A stretch of DNA of 8,547 nucleotides from Bacteroidales bacterium UBA5235 (lineage in GTDB: Bacteria; Bacteroidota; Bacteroidia; Bacteroidales; VadinHA17), in contig DHUL01000053.1 in NCBI GenBank assembly GCA_002409145.1, positions 21,455-30,001 of the forward strand, written 5' to 3'. The first letter of the stretch is position 1, and every line of letters begins with the position of its first letter. The translations under genes were made by a program, and so were the position numbers. Under the pieces are notes generated by a model. The model was given only the letters and a program-made list of their open reading frames with translations, ran no database searches and was not told the origin of the DNA. Positions 1 through 6,954 of the stretch are shown here, piece after piece.

Positions 1-20
1 GGATGCCATACGGGCAAAAT

Positions 21-41
21 CGCAAATCGCAAATCGCAAAT
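21..41. repeat. Heptamer tandem repeat (CGCAAAT x3)
   Basis: Three perfect head-to-tail copies of the 7-bp unit CGCAAAT. A degenerate partial copy precedes them (GGCAAAAT at about 13-20) and a broken copy follows (CGAAAC). Because 7 is not a multiple of 3, a longer array would translate as a 7-residue period (KSQIANR). Repeats of this kind are, from memory, common between genes in environmental Bacteroidota. The copy number probably varies by slippage. No function is assigned. Confidence 0.85.
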
Positions 42-79
42 CGAAACTCCAATGCCGTGTGATTGTATTATCGCCTTCC

Positions 80-110
80 TTTTTTATTCCTGACTAAATA
101 GATATATTTA
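80..110 (+). promoter_or_regulatory. Candidate promoter of the sensor kinase operon
   Basis: TATATTTA at 103-110 matches five of the six fixed positions of the Bacteroidota -7 element TAnnTTTG. A T-run at 80-85 lies 17 bp or more upstream, where a TTG/TTTG -33 element would be expected, but it lacks the G. A start about 6 nt past the -7 box would leave a leader of roughly 10-12 nt before the ATG at 128. This is an inference from a short motif in AT-rich DNA. The T-run could instead be the tail of a terminator for a gene to the left, but no stem precedes it. Confidence 0.3.
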
Positions 111-127
111 CACGCAGAACATTGATA

Positions 128-3004
128 ATGAAGCTGAATAAGAGAGTACGAGGGGTTATGCGGCCGGCAGCAGCGTTGTTGCTGACACTGACTCTTGCAA
201 CAGCTGAACTCTCCCTTCATGCCCAGACTTACCCCTACAGGGAATACACCTCCGATGACGGCTTACCACAGACACAATCAACTTCTGTGGTGCAGGACAG
301 CAGGGGATACATCTGGATACCTACCAGGAACGGCCTGGCAAGGTTCAATGGTTATTCCTTCAACTCCTACCTGCGCAAGGACGGACTACCGTCAAACCTT
401 ATATACAATGTGTTTGAAGACAGGAGCGGAACAATATGGGCCATTACAGTGAACGGGGTGGCACGTTTCAACGGGGTAAAGTTCGACAGTTATCCCATCC
501 CTGATTCATTCAGCGTCAAACAATTCAAAAGAGTAGCAATCGGCCGTGACACCAATTCATTCTTCCTGTCAGCTTCAATCGACTTTAATAACCAGATCAT
601 CCTCCTTTTTGAAAACGGACGGTACTATGACTTTGCCTCACGTAATCCGCTGCTCCGTGGCAGGGGTTTTTCAGTCGTAGCAGCCGATCCGGTCGACTCT
701 ATTCTCTACCTGACAAACGAAAATAATGAAGCTTATGCCTATGAAAAGGACCGGCTGAAACCGCTGAATAAAAGCGATGTCGCCGGGATTGATATTATCG
801 ATGGCGAGGTACGATACCGGTACCAGTCAGAGCCCCTGTTCCCGATCATTGAACCATTTTACTGGGAAACAGGTGCCCTCGCAATGTACTATGAGGACAG
901 GGAAGGTACAGTCTGGGCCGGCACTGAGACAAGCATCTACAGGCTTATTTCAAAGGCTTTCGTGTTATATGACAGGGAGCACGGACTGCCCGAGGAAACC
1001 TGGGCGGTGGTGGCCGATCATCACGGAAGAATCTGGACCGGTTCAGTCGAAGGTGAACTGAGATACTTTGACGGGGAAGAATTCCATGAAAAAAATGAAT
1101 ACCAGGCACTCTTCGGCCACCCGGTAGCTTTTTTCCGTGGGAGCACCACCCTCAGCAACGGGGAGATATGGTTTTCAACCATAGAGGGTGTTCTGATCTG
1201 GGACGGAAGGAGATTCAGGATACCTGACCTTGCTCCATATGATTACCAGGTCTGTATCATTTACGAGGATCCCGTTGACAAGAGCATTTTTGTCGGGACT
1301 GACAGGGGCCTGTTTCATATAAAGGATGGCAAGGTCACCCTCTATGATGAGATGTCATGGCCCGGCTACGGAATTGTTGAGAGCGTCGTCAGGGATCATG
1401 AAGGCCATTACTGGCTGGCCGGACACTACGGCGTGGTTTACTTCGACGGGGAAAACTTCATCCCGTTCCGGTCAGCACCTGCCCCGGCCGAGATGGTATG
1501 GGGTGTGGTTTGTGACCATATGGGCAACATCTGGAGTGCCGGATCTGACGGCCTGTACATATGTGATCCCAGAAAGCCTGCCTTTAACGGGGCACTGCCC
1601 GGAGAGGTTAACCTCCCTGCCAGTGTCATCCGTGACATGGGAAACCACAGGCTGATCGTCGGACGTATGATGGATATCTGCATCATTGATCTTGACAAAT
1701 ACTATTCAGGTCAGCCTGATTATTATTCCATAATCGGCCGAAACCGGGGATTTCTGGGCAATGACTGCCAGGATAATGGTATTGTGAAGGACAGGGATGG
1801 AAGGTGGTGGATCCTGACCTCTGACAAGCTGATCCGTTTTGAGCCGGATATGATCAGCAGGAACACACATCCTCCGATGAACCACATCACCAAAGTTGAA
1901 CTCCATGGCGAGGAAACCGCCTGGGAGACGGTACAGGAGGCCTCCCTGTTCTATGATACGACCAGCTTCCTGAAGGTCACCGGAAGGCAGAATCATATCA
2001 GAATCAGCTATACAGGCATATCAACAAGAAATCCCGAGGGTGTCAGGTACCGTTACAGGATGACAGGCTTCAATGACATGTGGTCAGAAAAGACCACCGA
2101 GCGATCAGTTGATTATACAGATCTGTCTCCCGGCGAATACACCTTCGAGGTTCAGGCGATAAACGCCGACGGAGTCCCGTCCGAGGATCCGGATAAACTG
2201 ACGATCAACGTTGTGCCAACATTCATGCAGTCGAAATTCGCTATTACGATGATGACTCTTCTGACCCTCGGGCTGATAGTCTTCCTCTCTTTGCAGATAC
2301 GAAAGGCTGTACTGGAAAGACGGATTACAACGGCACGCGTTCAGGCCGAGGCATATAAGCTGCAGCTTAATTCGGTGATCAAACAGTTTGACCCGCACTT
2401 CACGTTCAATGCCGTGACCTCTGTCGGATCACTTATTATGAAAGGAGAAAAGGAGAAAGCATACAACTACTTCATAAAGCTGTCAAACATTCTTCGTTCC
2501 ATCATCACTGACAGCAACGCGCTTCTGAAGCCCCTGGAGGAGGAGCTTGAGTTCGTTACACGCTACTGTGAACTGCAAAAACTACGCTTTGGAAACCGGT
2601 TCGAATACAGGTTAAATGTTGATCCGGACGTCAATCTCAAGTGTCCTGTACCTAAGATGATCATTCAGTCATTCGCTGAAAACGCGATAAAACATGGTCT
2701 TGAAAACAAGAAGGAGCAGGGAGTCCTTGAGATCAGCATCAGGAATCTCGGTGGGGGGGTGGAAGTGATAATCCGTGACAACGGAATAGGCAGGGTTGCT
2801 GCGGCGGATATGCGAACACACGGAGCCGGCACGGGATTGAAAAATATTGCAGGCATAGTGGAGACCTTCAACAAGGTGAACAAGGAGAAAATCACCTTTA
2901 ACCTGACTGACCTGTATGACAATGGCAAAGCATCCGGCACCGAGGTAACAGTATTCCTTCCGTATAATTTCTCCATCGATCTGCCTGCCAATCTGTCCTT
3001 ATAA
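128..3004 (+). CDS. Two-component propeller sensor histidine kinase (LytS-type)
   Basis: A 958-residue membrane sensor kinase. The ATG at 128 is preferred over an in-frame TTG at 122 because it begins a clean Sec signal peptide (basic KLNKRVRG, a hydrophobic core at about 14-28, cleavage near LHA-Q at about 33). Periplasmic part, about 34-580: repeated Reg_prop blades of the type DGLP...V..D..G.IW.GT..G..R..G, at least eight recognisable, expected to form beta-propellers. A Y_Y_Y domain follows (about 620-697, with YRYRMTGFND.W and LSPGEYTFEVQA). One membrane helix lies at about 704-724. The cytoplasmic part has the His_kinase (PF06580) phosphoacceptor motif QFDPHFTFN, with H757, then an HATPase_c domain with the N box E851-N852, DNGIG at 884-888 and GTGLKN at 901-906. 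It has no receiver or AraC domain, so it is not a hybrid HTCS regulator and needs a separate partner, most likely the LytTR gene that starts 21 bp downstream. The signal sensed is unknown. Confidence 0.93.
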   Translation: MKLNKRVRGVMRPAAALLLTLTLATAELSLHAQTYPYREYTSDDGLPQTQSTSVVQDSRGYIWIPTRNGLARFNGYSFNSYLRKDGLPSNLIYNVFEDRSGTIWAITVNGVARFNGVKFDSYPIPDSFSVKQFKRVAIGRDTNSFFLSASIDFNNQIILLFENGRYYDFASRNPLLRGRGFSVVAADPVDSILYLTNENNEAYAYEKDRLKPLNKSDVAGIDIIDGEVRYRYQSEPLFPIIEPFYWETGALAMYYEDREGTVWAGTETSIYRLISKAFVLYDREHGLPEETWAVVADHHGRIWTGSVEGELRYFDGEEFHEKNEYQALFGHPVAFFRGSTTLSNGEIWFSTIEGVLIWDGRRFRIPDLAPYDYQVCIIYEDPVDKSIFVGTDRGLFHIKDGKVTLYDEMSWPGYGIVESVVRDHEGHYWLAGHYGVVYFDGENFIPFRSAPAPAEMVWGVVCDHMGNIWSAGSDGLYICDPRKPAFNGALPGEVNLPASVIRDMGNHRLIVGRMMDICIIDLDKYYSGQPDYYSIIGRNRGFLGNDCQDNGIVKDRDGRWWILTSDKLIRFEPDMISRNTHPPMNHITKVELHGEETAWETVQEASLFYDTTSFLKVTGRQNHIRISYTGISTRNPEGVRYRYRMTGFNDMWSEKTTERSVDYTDLSPGEYTFEVQAINADGVPSEDPDKLTINVVPTFMQSKFAITMMTLLTLGLIVFLSLQIRKAVLERRITTARVQAEAYKLQLNSVIKQFDPHFTFNAVTSVGSLIMKGEKEKAYNYFIKLSNILRSIITDSNALLKPLEEELEFVTRYCELQKLRFGNRFEYRLNVDPDVNLKCPVPKMIIQSFAENAIKHGLENKKEQGVLEISIRNLGGGVEVIIRDNGIGRVAAADMRTHGAGTGLKNIAGIVETFNKVNKEKITFNLTDLYDNGKASGTEVTVFLPYNFSIDLPANLSL

Positions 3005-3025
3005 ATCAACCCAAAACCGGAGTAT

Positions 3026-3790
3026 ATGAATCACCAGAAAACCAGATCAATGATCGTCGAAGACGAACCGGAGGCACTCGACCTCCTGGCAGGACTGCTG
3101 GAAGCCACAGGGGAGGCTACCGTGGTTGCCTCAACGACAAATCCTTTTGAGGCGGTTGATCTTCTGTTGTTGCATACTCCTGACATTCTGTTCCTCGATA
3201 TAAAAATGCCGGGGATGTCAGGATTTGACATAATCAATGAAATGAACAGGCTTACAGGACTGACTCCGCATGTCGTTTTCACAACCGCTCATGACGAGTA
3301 CGCAATCAGGGCGTTCGACTATGCTGCCTTTGATTATCTCCTGAAACCATTTGATCCTGACCGGCTGGCAGAGACTCTCCGCCGGCATAAAAGCCAGGTT
3401 AACGGCACGAAGACTGACCAGTTGCGTCAGCAATCTTTCCTGAATAATGAGAAAATACTGATTTTCCGTGGTGTCACCGGAGTGACTTTCATCGATACCG
3501 ATGAAGTGGTTTATATTACCGCTGACGGAAACTATTCAAGTTTTCACTTCATTTCAGGAAGGGTTGAAACTGTCACCGCACTTATCGGGACCATTGAGGC
3601 GCAGCTGGGAAAACAGTTTTTCAGGACAGGCAGGTCATCCATCATCAACACGGCGTATCTTGCACGTATTGACATGAGACAGATGGCCTGCGTGTTCATC
3701 AGAGGTGACAGGGAATACAGGTGCGACATCTCGCGTGACAAGGTGAGAATGCTCATGGATTTCATGAAAAACCGTTTCTCTGAATCCTAA
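3026..3790 (+). CDS. LytTR-family response regulator
   Basis: A 254-residue cytoplasmic transcription regulator, the usual length for the LytR/AlgR family. Receiver domain at about 6-125: acidic pair E12-D13, phosphoacceptor D58 in LFLDIKMPGMSG, T87 in FTTAHD, and K107 in LLKPF, all the residues needed for phosphotransfer. The C-terminal LytTR DNA-binding domain covers about 145-250, with DEVVYITADGNYSSF, FFRTGRSSIINTAYL and the final beta strands. The ATG at 3026 has a weak purine run (CCGGAG at 3017-3022). The gene starts 21 bp after the sensor kinase stop, so the two are almost certainly cotranscribed and form a pair. Family knowledge: LytTR domains bind paired 9-bp direct repeats upstream of their targets. 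I did not find a convincing pair in the window, so the targets are unknown. Confidence 0.95.
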   Translation: MNHQKTRSMIVEDEPEALDLLAGLLEATGEATVVASTTNPFEAVDLLLLHTPDILFLDIKMPGMSGFDIINEMNRLTGLTPHVVFTTAHDEYAIRAFDYAAFDYLLKPFDPDRLAETLRRHKSQVNGTKTDQLRQQSFLNNEKILIFRGVTGVTFIDTDEVVYITADGNYSSFHFISGRVETVTALIGTIEAQLGKQFFRTGRSSIINTAYLARIDMRQMACVFIRGDREYRCDISRDKVRMLMDFMKNRFSES

Positions 3791-3871
3791 AATCATTCAT
3801 AATATTTAGCCGGGTGGCTCGTCCGTACTTTAGAGGCTGCCCTTCATACAATGGAGGACTTTTTGATTTGG

Positions 3872-3895
3872 AAGATTGTAATTTTATACAATCTT
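3872..3895. promoter_or_regulatory. AT-rich perfect palindrome in the intergenic gap
   Basis: AAGATTGTA at 3872-3880 and TACAATCTT at 3887-3895 are exact inverted repeats of 9 bp with a 6-nt centre (ATTTTA). The element lies 81 bp after the LytTR stop codon. Neither side has a T-run directly after the stem, so it is not a standard intrinsic terminator. It could be an operator for a dimeric regulator or an RNA hairpin in the 3' end of the regulator mRNA. The inverted repeat is seen directly; its role is unknown. Confidence 0.5.
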
Positions 3896-3967
3896 TACCT
3901 CTCTGTTTCAATTGATGACAGAATAGGGTTTAATTGAAAAAACGACAGGTGGTTCTTCCCCCCATTT

Positions 3968-4022
3968 CCCTGTCAGGCCACACAGATCACATCATAACGG
4001 TCTGTGTGGCACGTTTTCAGGG
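3968..4022. terminator. Strong stem-loop between convergent operons
   Basis: GCCACACAGATC (3977-3988) pairs with GGTCTGTGTGGC (3999-4010): 12 base pairs with one T-G wobble and a 10-nt loop. A second stem, CCCTG (3968-3972) with CAGGG (4018-4022), can close around it with an internal loop. It sits 18 bp after the fucosidase operon stop codon (counting in the minus direction from 4041) and about 180 bp after the regulator stop. On the plus strand the inner stem is followed by ACGTTTTC, a weak U-tract; on the minus strand there is none. A shared end for both convergent transcripts is the likeliest reading, possibly acting as a barrier that stabilises 3' ends. Confidence 0.6.
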
Positions 4023-4040
4023 GGTCCTCTTTAACAGTAA

Positions 4041-5501
4041 TTAAATGTCAATCCGGAAAACCCATACATAATCAGACCGGGGGTTGTTTCTGACCTGCTG
4101 TGGTATGGAAACTGTAAATGATCCGTTCCCGTTCTTCCACCTGCAGACAGCTCCGGACCCTAATGCTGAAACCTTTGCCCCGGCTGGCAGGATGAGTCCG
4201 TTCATCGTAACAGAGGCAGGCACCTCTTCACCTTCATCGGCCATATAATAGAGGTACCAGGTGTCATCGCCTTTCCTGGTGATGCACGTTTTGCCGTCTT
4301 TGTGCGGGGCAAGCGCCCTGGTGCCGTAGATAGCTTCACTGTTGACCTTCATCCACCCCCCTATCTCTGCAAGGAGGGAATAAGCCTCCTCCGGCCAGGT
4401 GCCGTCAGGGGCCGGACCTATATTCAACAGGAGATTCCCGCCCTTGACAACAATATCAACCAGCAGGTGTACCGCTTCGCGGGGCGACATGAACTTCGGA
4501 TCGGGGACCCACGCCCAGCCTCCTCCGGCAATGATGCACGATTCCCACGGATAAGGCAGCGCCTTCTCAGGCACCCTGTTCTCAGGGGTCAGGTAATTCT
4601 GGTTCTTCCCGTAAACAGCTCTGTCTACAACTATGAGCCCCGGCTGCTTCTCCCTGGCTTTCGCCACCAGCTCATCCATACGTATGTCCTGGTTCTGCAC
4701 CCTTGTCATCTTGTTGCCCTGGGCCATCCTGTATTTAAGCACCTCCTCACCGGTCATCTTCCTGACCCAGCCTCCGTCGAGCCAAAGGATGTCAATCCTG
4801 CCGTAATCGCCTCCGAGTAATTCCATTATCTGTCCGTGTGTGAAATCCACAAATTTCTCCCATCGCTCCGGATAATCGGGGATGCTGTAGTTGACATGGC
4901 GGTCAGGGGTGGCGAAGTTTGGCCACCAGTAGTACTCGCTGTGCCAGTCGGGTTTCGAGAAATATGCACCAGTCCATAATCCCTGCTCACGGAATGCCCT
5001 GAATATCTCTTTGGTGACATTTGCCCGCGGATTGACACTGAACGGGCACTCCGGGTCAGTTATCTTATAATCAGTCAGTTTTGTATCAAACATTGAAAAA
5101 CCATCATGATGCTTTGTGGTGAAGACCACATATTTCATCCCGGCGTCACGCGCTGCAGCTGCCCATTTCTCAGGATTGAAAGCGATCGGATTAAAACTGA
5201 GCTTCAGGGCCTCATACTGCTTTTTGTATTCTGTATAATCAGGGTTCTTGCGGCGGCACCAGCCTTCGTCCTCGGCGCAGATCGACCATGATTCAACTAT
5301 CCCCCACTGGCTGTACGGCCCCCAGTGCATAAGAAGGCCAAACTTCATATCCTGCCACTCTTCGAGCTTCTGCAGCACCAGCGGGTCAGTCTCCGGGACA
5401 TATCTTTCATCGTGATCCTGTGCCACACCCGGGGTGGCAACCAATATTGCCAGCAGAGCTGTCAGCATCACTGCCCCGGTTGATTTGAAGATGCTATTCA
5501 T
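4041..5501 (-). CDS. Secreted alpha-L-fucosidase, GH29 (divergent)
   Basis: A 486-residue glycoside hydrolase expected to release terminal L-fucose with retention of configuration in the periplasm. A Sec signal peptide covers about 1-28 (hydrophobic MLTALLAILVA, cleavage near GVA-Q). The (beta/alpha)8 catalytic domain has the GH29 hallmarks: FGLLMHWGPYS with H59-W60, VVFTTKHHDGFSMFDT at 126-140, and the probable nucleophile D242 in ILWLDGGW. Acid/base candidates are E307 (LTPEN) and E320 (PWESC). GGNLLLNIGPAPDGT at 354-368 and a C-terminal beta domain to residue 486 complete the family layout. It differs from its upstream neighbour: a Cys-containing loop at 75-86 (CAEDEGWCRRKN), about 23 extra residues between nucleophile and TPE motif, and GGGWAW where the usual pattern is NDSWGY. 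The start is 11 bp after the previous fucosidase stop with no Shine-Dalgarno, so it is the second gene of an operon. Substrate linkage cannot be stated; another alpha-L-sugar is possible. Confidence 0.9.
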   Translation of the reverse strand: MNSIFKSTGAVMLTALLAILVATPGVAQDHDERYVPETDPLVLQKLEEWQDMKFGLLMHWGPYSQWGIVESWSICAEDEGWCRRKNPDYTEYKKQYEALKLSFNPIAFNPEKWAAAARDAGMKYVVFTTKHHDGFSMFDTKLTDYKITDPECPFSVNPRANVTKEIFRAFREQGLWTGAYFSKPDWHSEYYWWPNFATPDRHVNYSIPDYPERWEKFVDFTHGQIMELLGGDYGRIDILWLDGGWVRKMTGEEVLKYRMAQGNKMTRVQNQDIRMDELVAKAREKQPGLIVVDRAVYGKNQNYLTPENRVPEKALPYPWESCIIAGGGWAWVPDPKFMSPREAVHLLVDIVVKGGNLLLNIGPAPDGTWPEEAYSLLAEIGGWMKVNSEAIYGTRALAPHKDGKTCITRKGDDTWYLYYMADEGEEVPASVTMNGLILPAGAKVSALGSGAVCRWKNGNGSFTVSIPQQVRNNPRSDYVWVFRIDI

Positions 5502-5512
5502 ACAAATAAATA

Positions 5513-6841
5513 TTATTCAGTTAAAAGTTTGCCATCGAGTGAGATGCCTATCACGGTCATGGTTTTGTCCAGCGCTTCTTCGGGCACTTTAATAAAATAT
5601 ACACCGGCATGGTTGCTCCACCAGGGCCTCAGGTATTCCTTCACCTCAAGGTTTGTGCCATTGCCAACAACGAAAGCCTTGTTGATGCGGTTCTTCACCC
5701 CCTCAAGCATCAGTTCTCCGCCGCCGTTACCGGGAAAGAAAAGATAGAGCATAGTGCTGTCACGACTCATGGTTGAGGGTCCGGCGAAAAGGCCGTCAGG
5801 CAGGCCTGCCACAGTGCCATATATTGCCTGTTTGTGTTTTGATGTCCAGCGTCCCATCTCCTTAAGTACCTCAACCTGTTCGGCCGGGATTGTTCCGTCG
5901 GCCTTCGGGCCGATGTCAAGGAGCATGTTGCCTCCCATCCCGATGCATCCGGCAAAAATCCGCACCACCTGCGACGGACTCTTATAATTCCGGTCATTCC
6001 CCTGGTACCCCCAGGAGTCATTTATTGTCATGCAGAGTTCCCAGTATTTGTCGGCCGGACGGCTTGATGGCAGTCCCTGTTCAGGTGTGCCGTAGTCACC
6101 GTATCCTGCCAGCCGTGAGTTGATGATAGCAGAAGGATTCCGTTCCAGGATCGTCTTCCTGATTCCCTCTGCGTCCCATTTTTCGGCGCTCTGTTCCCAG
6201 TCGCCGTCAAACCACCACAGATCAGGCCTGAACTCTTTCTGCAACTCGGCCATCTGCCCCAGGTTAAACAGCCTGAACCGCTCCCATCGCTCCGGATCAT
6301 CGGCATACCGTTTAATATTTCTAGTAAGGTTGGGGTAGTCAGGGTGCGACCAGTCAAGCAGGGAATAATAAAGTCCCACCTTTAGTCCCGACCGTCGCAG
6401 CTCTTTCACGAAAGGCTTCACCAGGTCACGGCCTGCCGGCGTGCTGTCAACCGTATTGAGCCGATTTAACTTTGTGTCCCAGAGAGCAACTCCGTCATGG
6501 TGTTTCGATGTAAGCACAGCATAGCGCGCACCGCTCTCCCTGATCAGTCTGACCCAGCTTTCCGGATCATAAGAGGAAGCAGTGAAGCCATCAAGCTGCT
6601 TCATGTAATCATCATAGCCTATGAGTTCATTGTAGAATGCCCATGACTCATCGATACCGTTGACCGCATAGATTCCCCAGTGAATGAATATACCAAGTTT
6701 CGCATCCGCAAACCACTTCATCCGCTCATCACCGGATTGCCTGTCTGTCATATCCGGCTGGGCTGAAGCCTGTCCGAAAAGAGAGAAAAGCAGGATCGTT
6801 GCAAGGAGCGATCGCGTTGAAAAAGCACAAGATACTCTCAT
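5513..6841 (-). CDS. Secreted alpha-L-fucosidase, GH29
   Basis: A 442-residue retaining fucosidase, first gene of the two-gene fucosidase operon. The ATG at 6841 is chosen over an in-frame TTG at 6868: it starts a tidy Sec signal peptide (MRVSCAFSTRSLLATILLF, cleavage near ASA-Q at about 28), while the TTG lies inside the probable -7 promoter element. GH29 motifs (numbered from the ATG): LGIFIHWGIYAV with H54-W55, VLTSKHHDGVALWDTK at 109-124, nucleophile D212 in LWWFDGDW, acid/base candidates E254 in TPEQ and E268 in YWELC, and NDSWGY at 274-279. D212 to E254 is 42 residues, the same spacing as nucleophile D224 and acid/base E266 in the Thermotoga maritima enzyme. GGNMLLDIGPKADGT and a short C-terminal beta domain follow. 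No CBM, lipobox or T9SS sorting domain is seen, so it is probably a soluble periplasmic enzyme. Confidence 0.93.
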   Translation of the reverse strand: MRVSCAFSTRSLLATILLFSLFGQASAQPDMTDRQSGDERMKWFADAKLGIFIHWGIYAVNGIDESWAFYNELIGYDDYMKQLDGFTASSYDPESWVRLIRESGARYAVLTSKHHDGVALWDTKLNRLNTVDSTPAGRDLVKPFVKELRRSGLKVGLYYSLLDWSHPDYPNLTRNIKRYADDPERWERFRLFNLGQMAELQKEFRPDLWWFDGDWEQSAEKWDAEGIRKTILERNPSAIINSRLAGYGDYGTPEQGLPSSRPADKYWELCMTINDSWGYQGNDRNYKSPSQVVRIFAGCIGMGGNMLLDIGPKADGTIPAEQVEVLKEMGRWTSKHKQAIYGTVAGLPDGLFAGPSTMSRDSTMLYLFFPGNGGGELMLEGVKNRINKAFVVGNGTNLEVKEYLRPWWSNHAGVYFIKVPEEALDKTMTVIGISLDGKLLTE

Positions 6842-6865
6842 AATATATTGTTTTACAAGTGTCTG

Positions 6866-6904
6866 CAAAATTATAACCGCACGGGGTGAGTGCCTGCTAA
6901 AAAA
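6866..6904 (-). promoter_or_regulatory. Candidate promoter of the fucosidase operon
   Basis: On the minus strand, TAATTTTG (plus positions 6866-6873) matches all six fixed bases of the Bacteroidota -7 consensus TAnnTTTG. A T6 run at 6899-6904 lies 25 bp upstream, a little far for a -33 element and lacking its G. Transcription would begin near 6860, giving a leader of about 20 nt to the ATG at 6841. A small inverted repeat, TTGT-TTT-ACAA at 6848-6858, lies within that leader and could be a regulator or folding site. It sits directly after the terminator of the preceding operon, as expected for a new transcription unit. Confidence 0.5.
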
Positions 6905-6919
6905 CCACCGCCAGCGGTG
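6899..6919 (-). terminator. Rho-independent terminator of the ispD-GNAT operon
   Basis: Reading the minus strand, CACCGC (6919-6914) and GCGGTG (6911-6906) form a GC-rich 5-6 bp stem with a tight loop. One G and then six T residues (6904-6899) follow at once. It lies 36 bp past the stop codon of the GNAT-like gene. This is the classical layout of an intrinsic terminator, and it separates that gene from the fucosidase promoter. Confidence 0.7.
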
Positions 6920-6954
6920 AGTGTCTGCAGAAAGCCGGATCCCGGTATATGTGC

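Noticed and set aside
1..127. A coding end or RNA gene at the left edge
   Set aside because: No frame with recognisable protein sequence and no tRNA-like fold is visible; only the heptamer repeat and a T-rich leader are seen.
2665..3009. Open frame of 114 codons on the minus strand in the kinase ATPase region
   Set aside because: It overlaps the conserved N box and DNGIG motifs of the sensor on the other strand; its translation has no family features.
4302..4820. Open frame of 172 codons on the plus strand opposite the fucosidase gene
   Set aside because: It lies fully antisense to clear GH29 catalytic motifs, its translation is rich in Pro, Arg and Leu with no recognisable domain, and it has no promoter of its own. 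It is a shadow frame.
6842..6868. Longer first fucosidase starting with TTG at 6868
   Set aside because: The extra nine residues would spoil the signal peptide start, and the TTG falls inside the TAATTTTG promoter element, so the ATG at 6841 is preferred.
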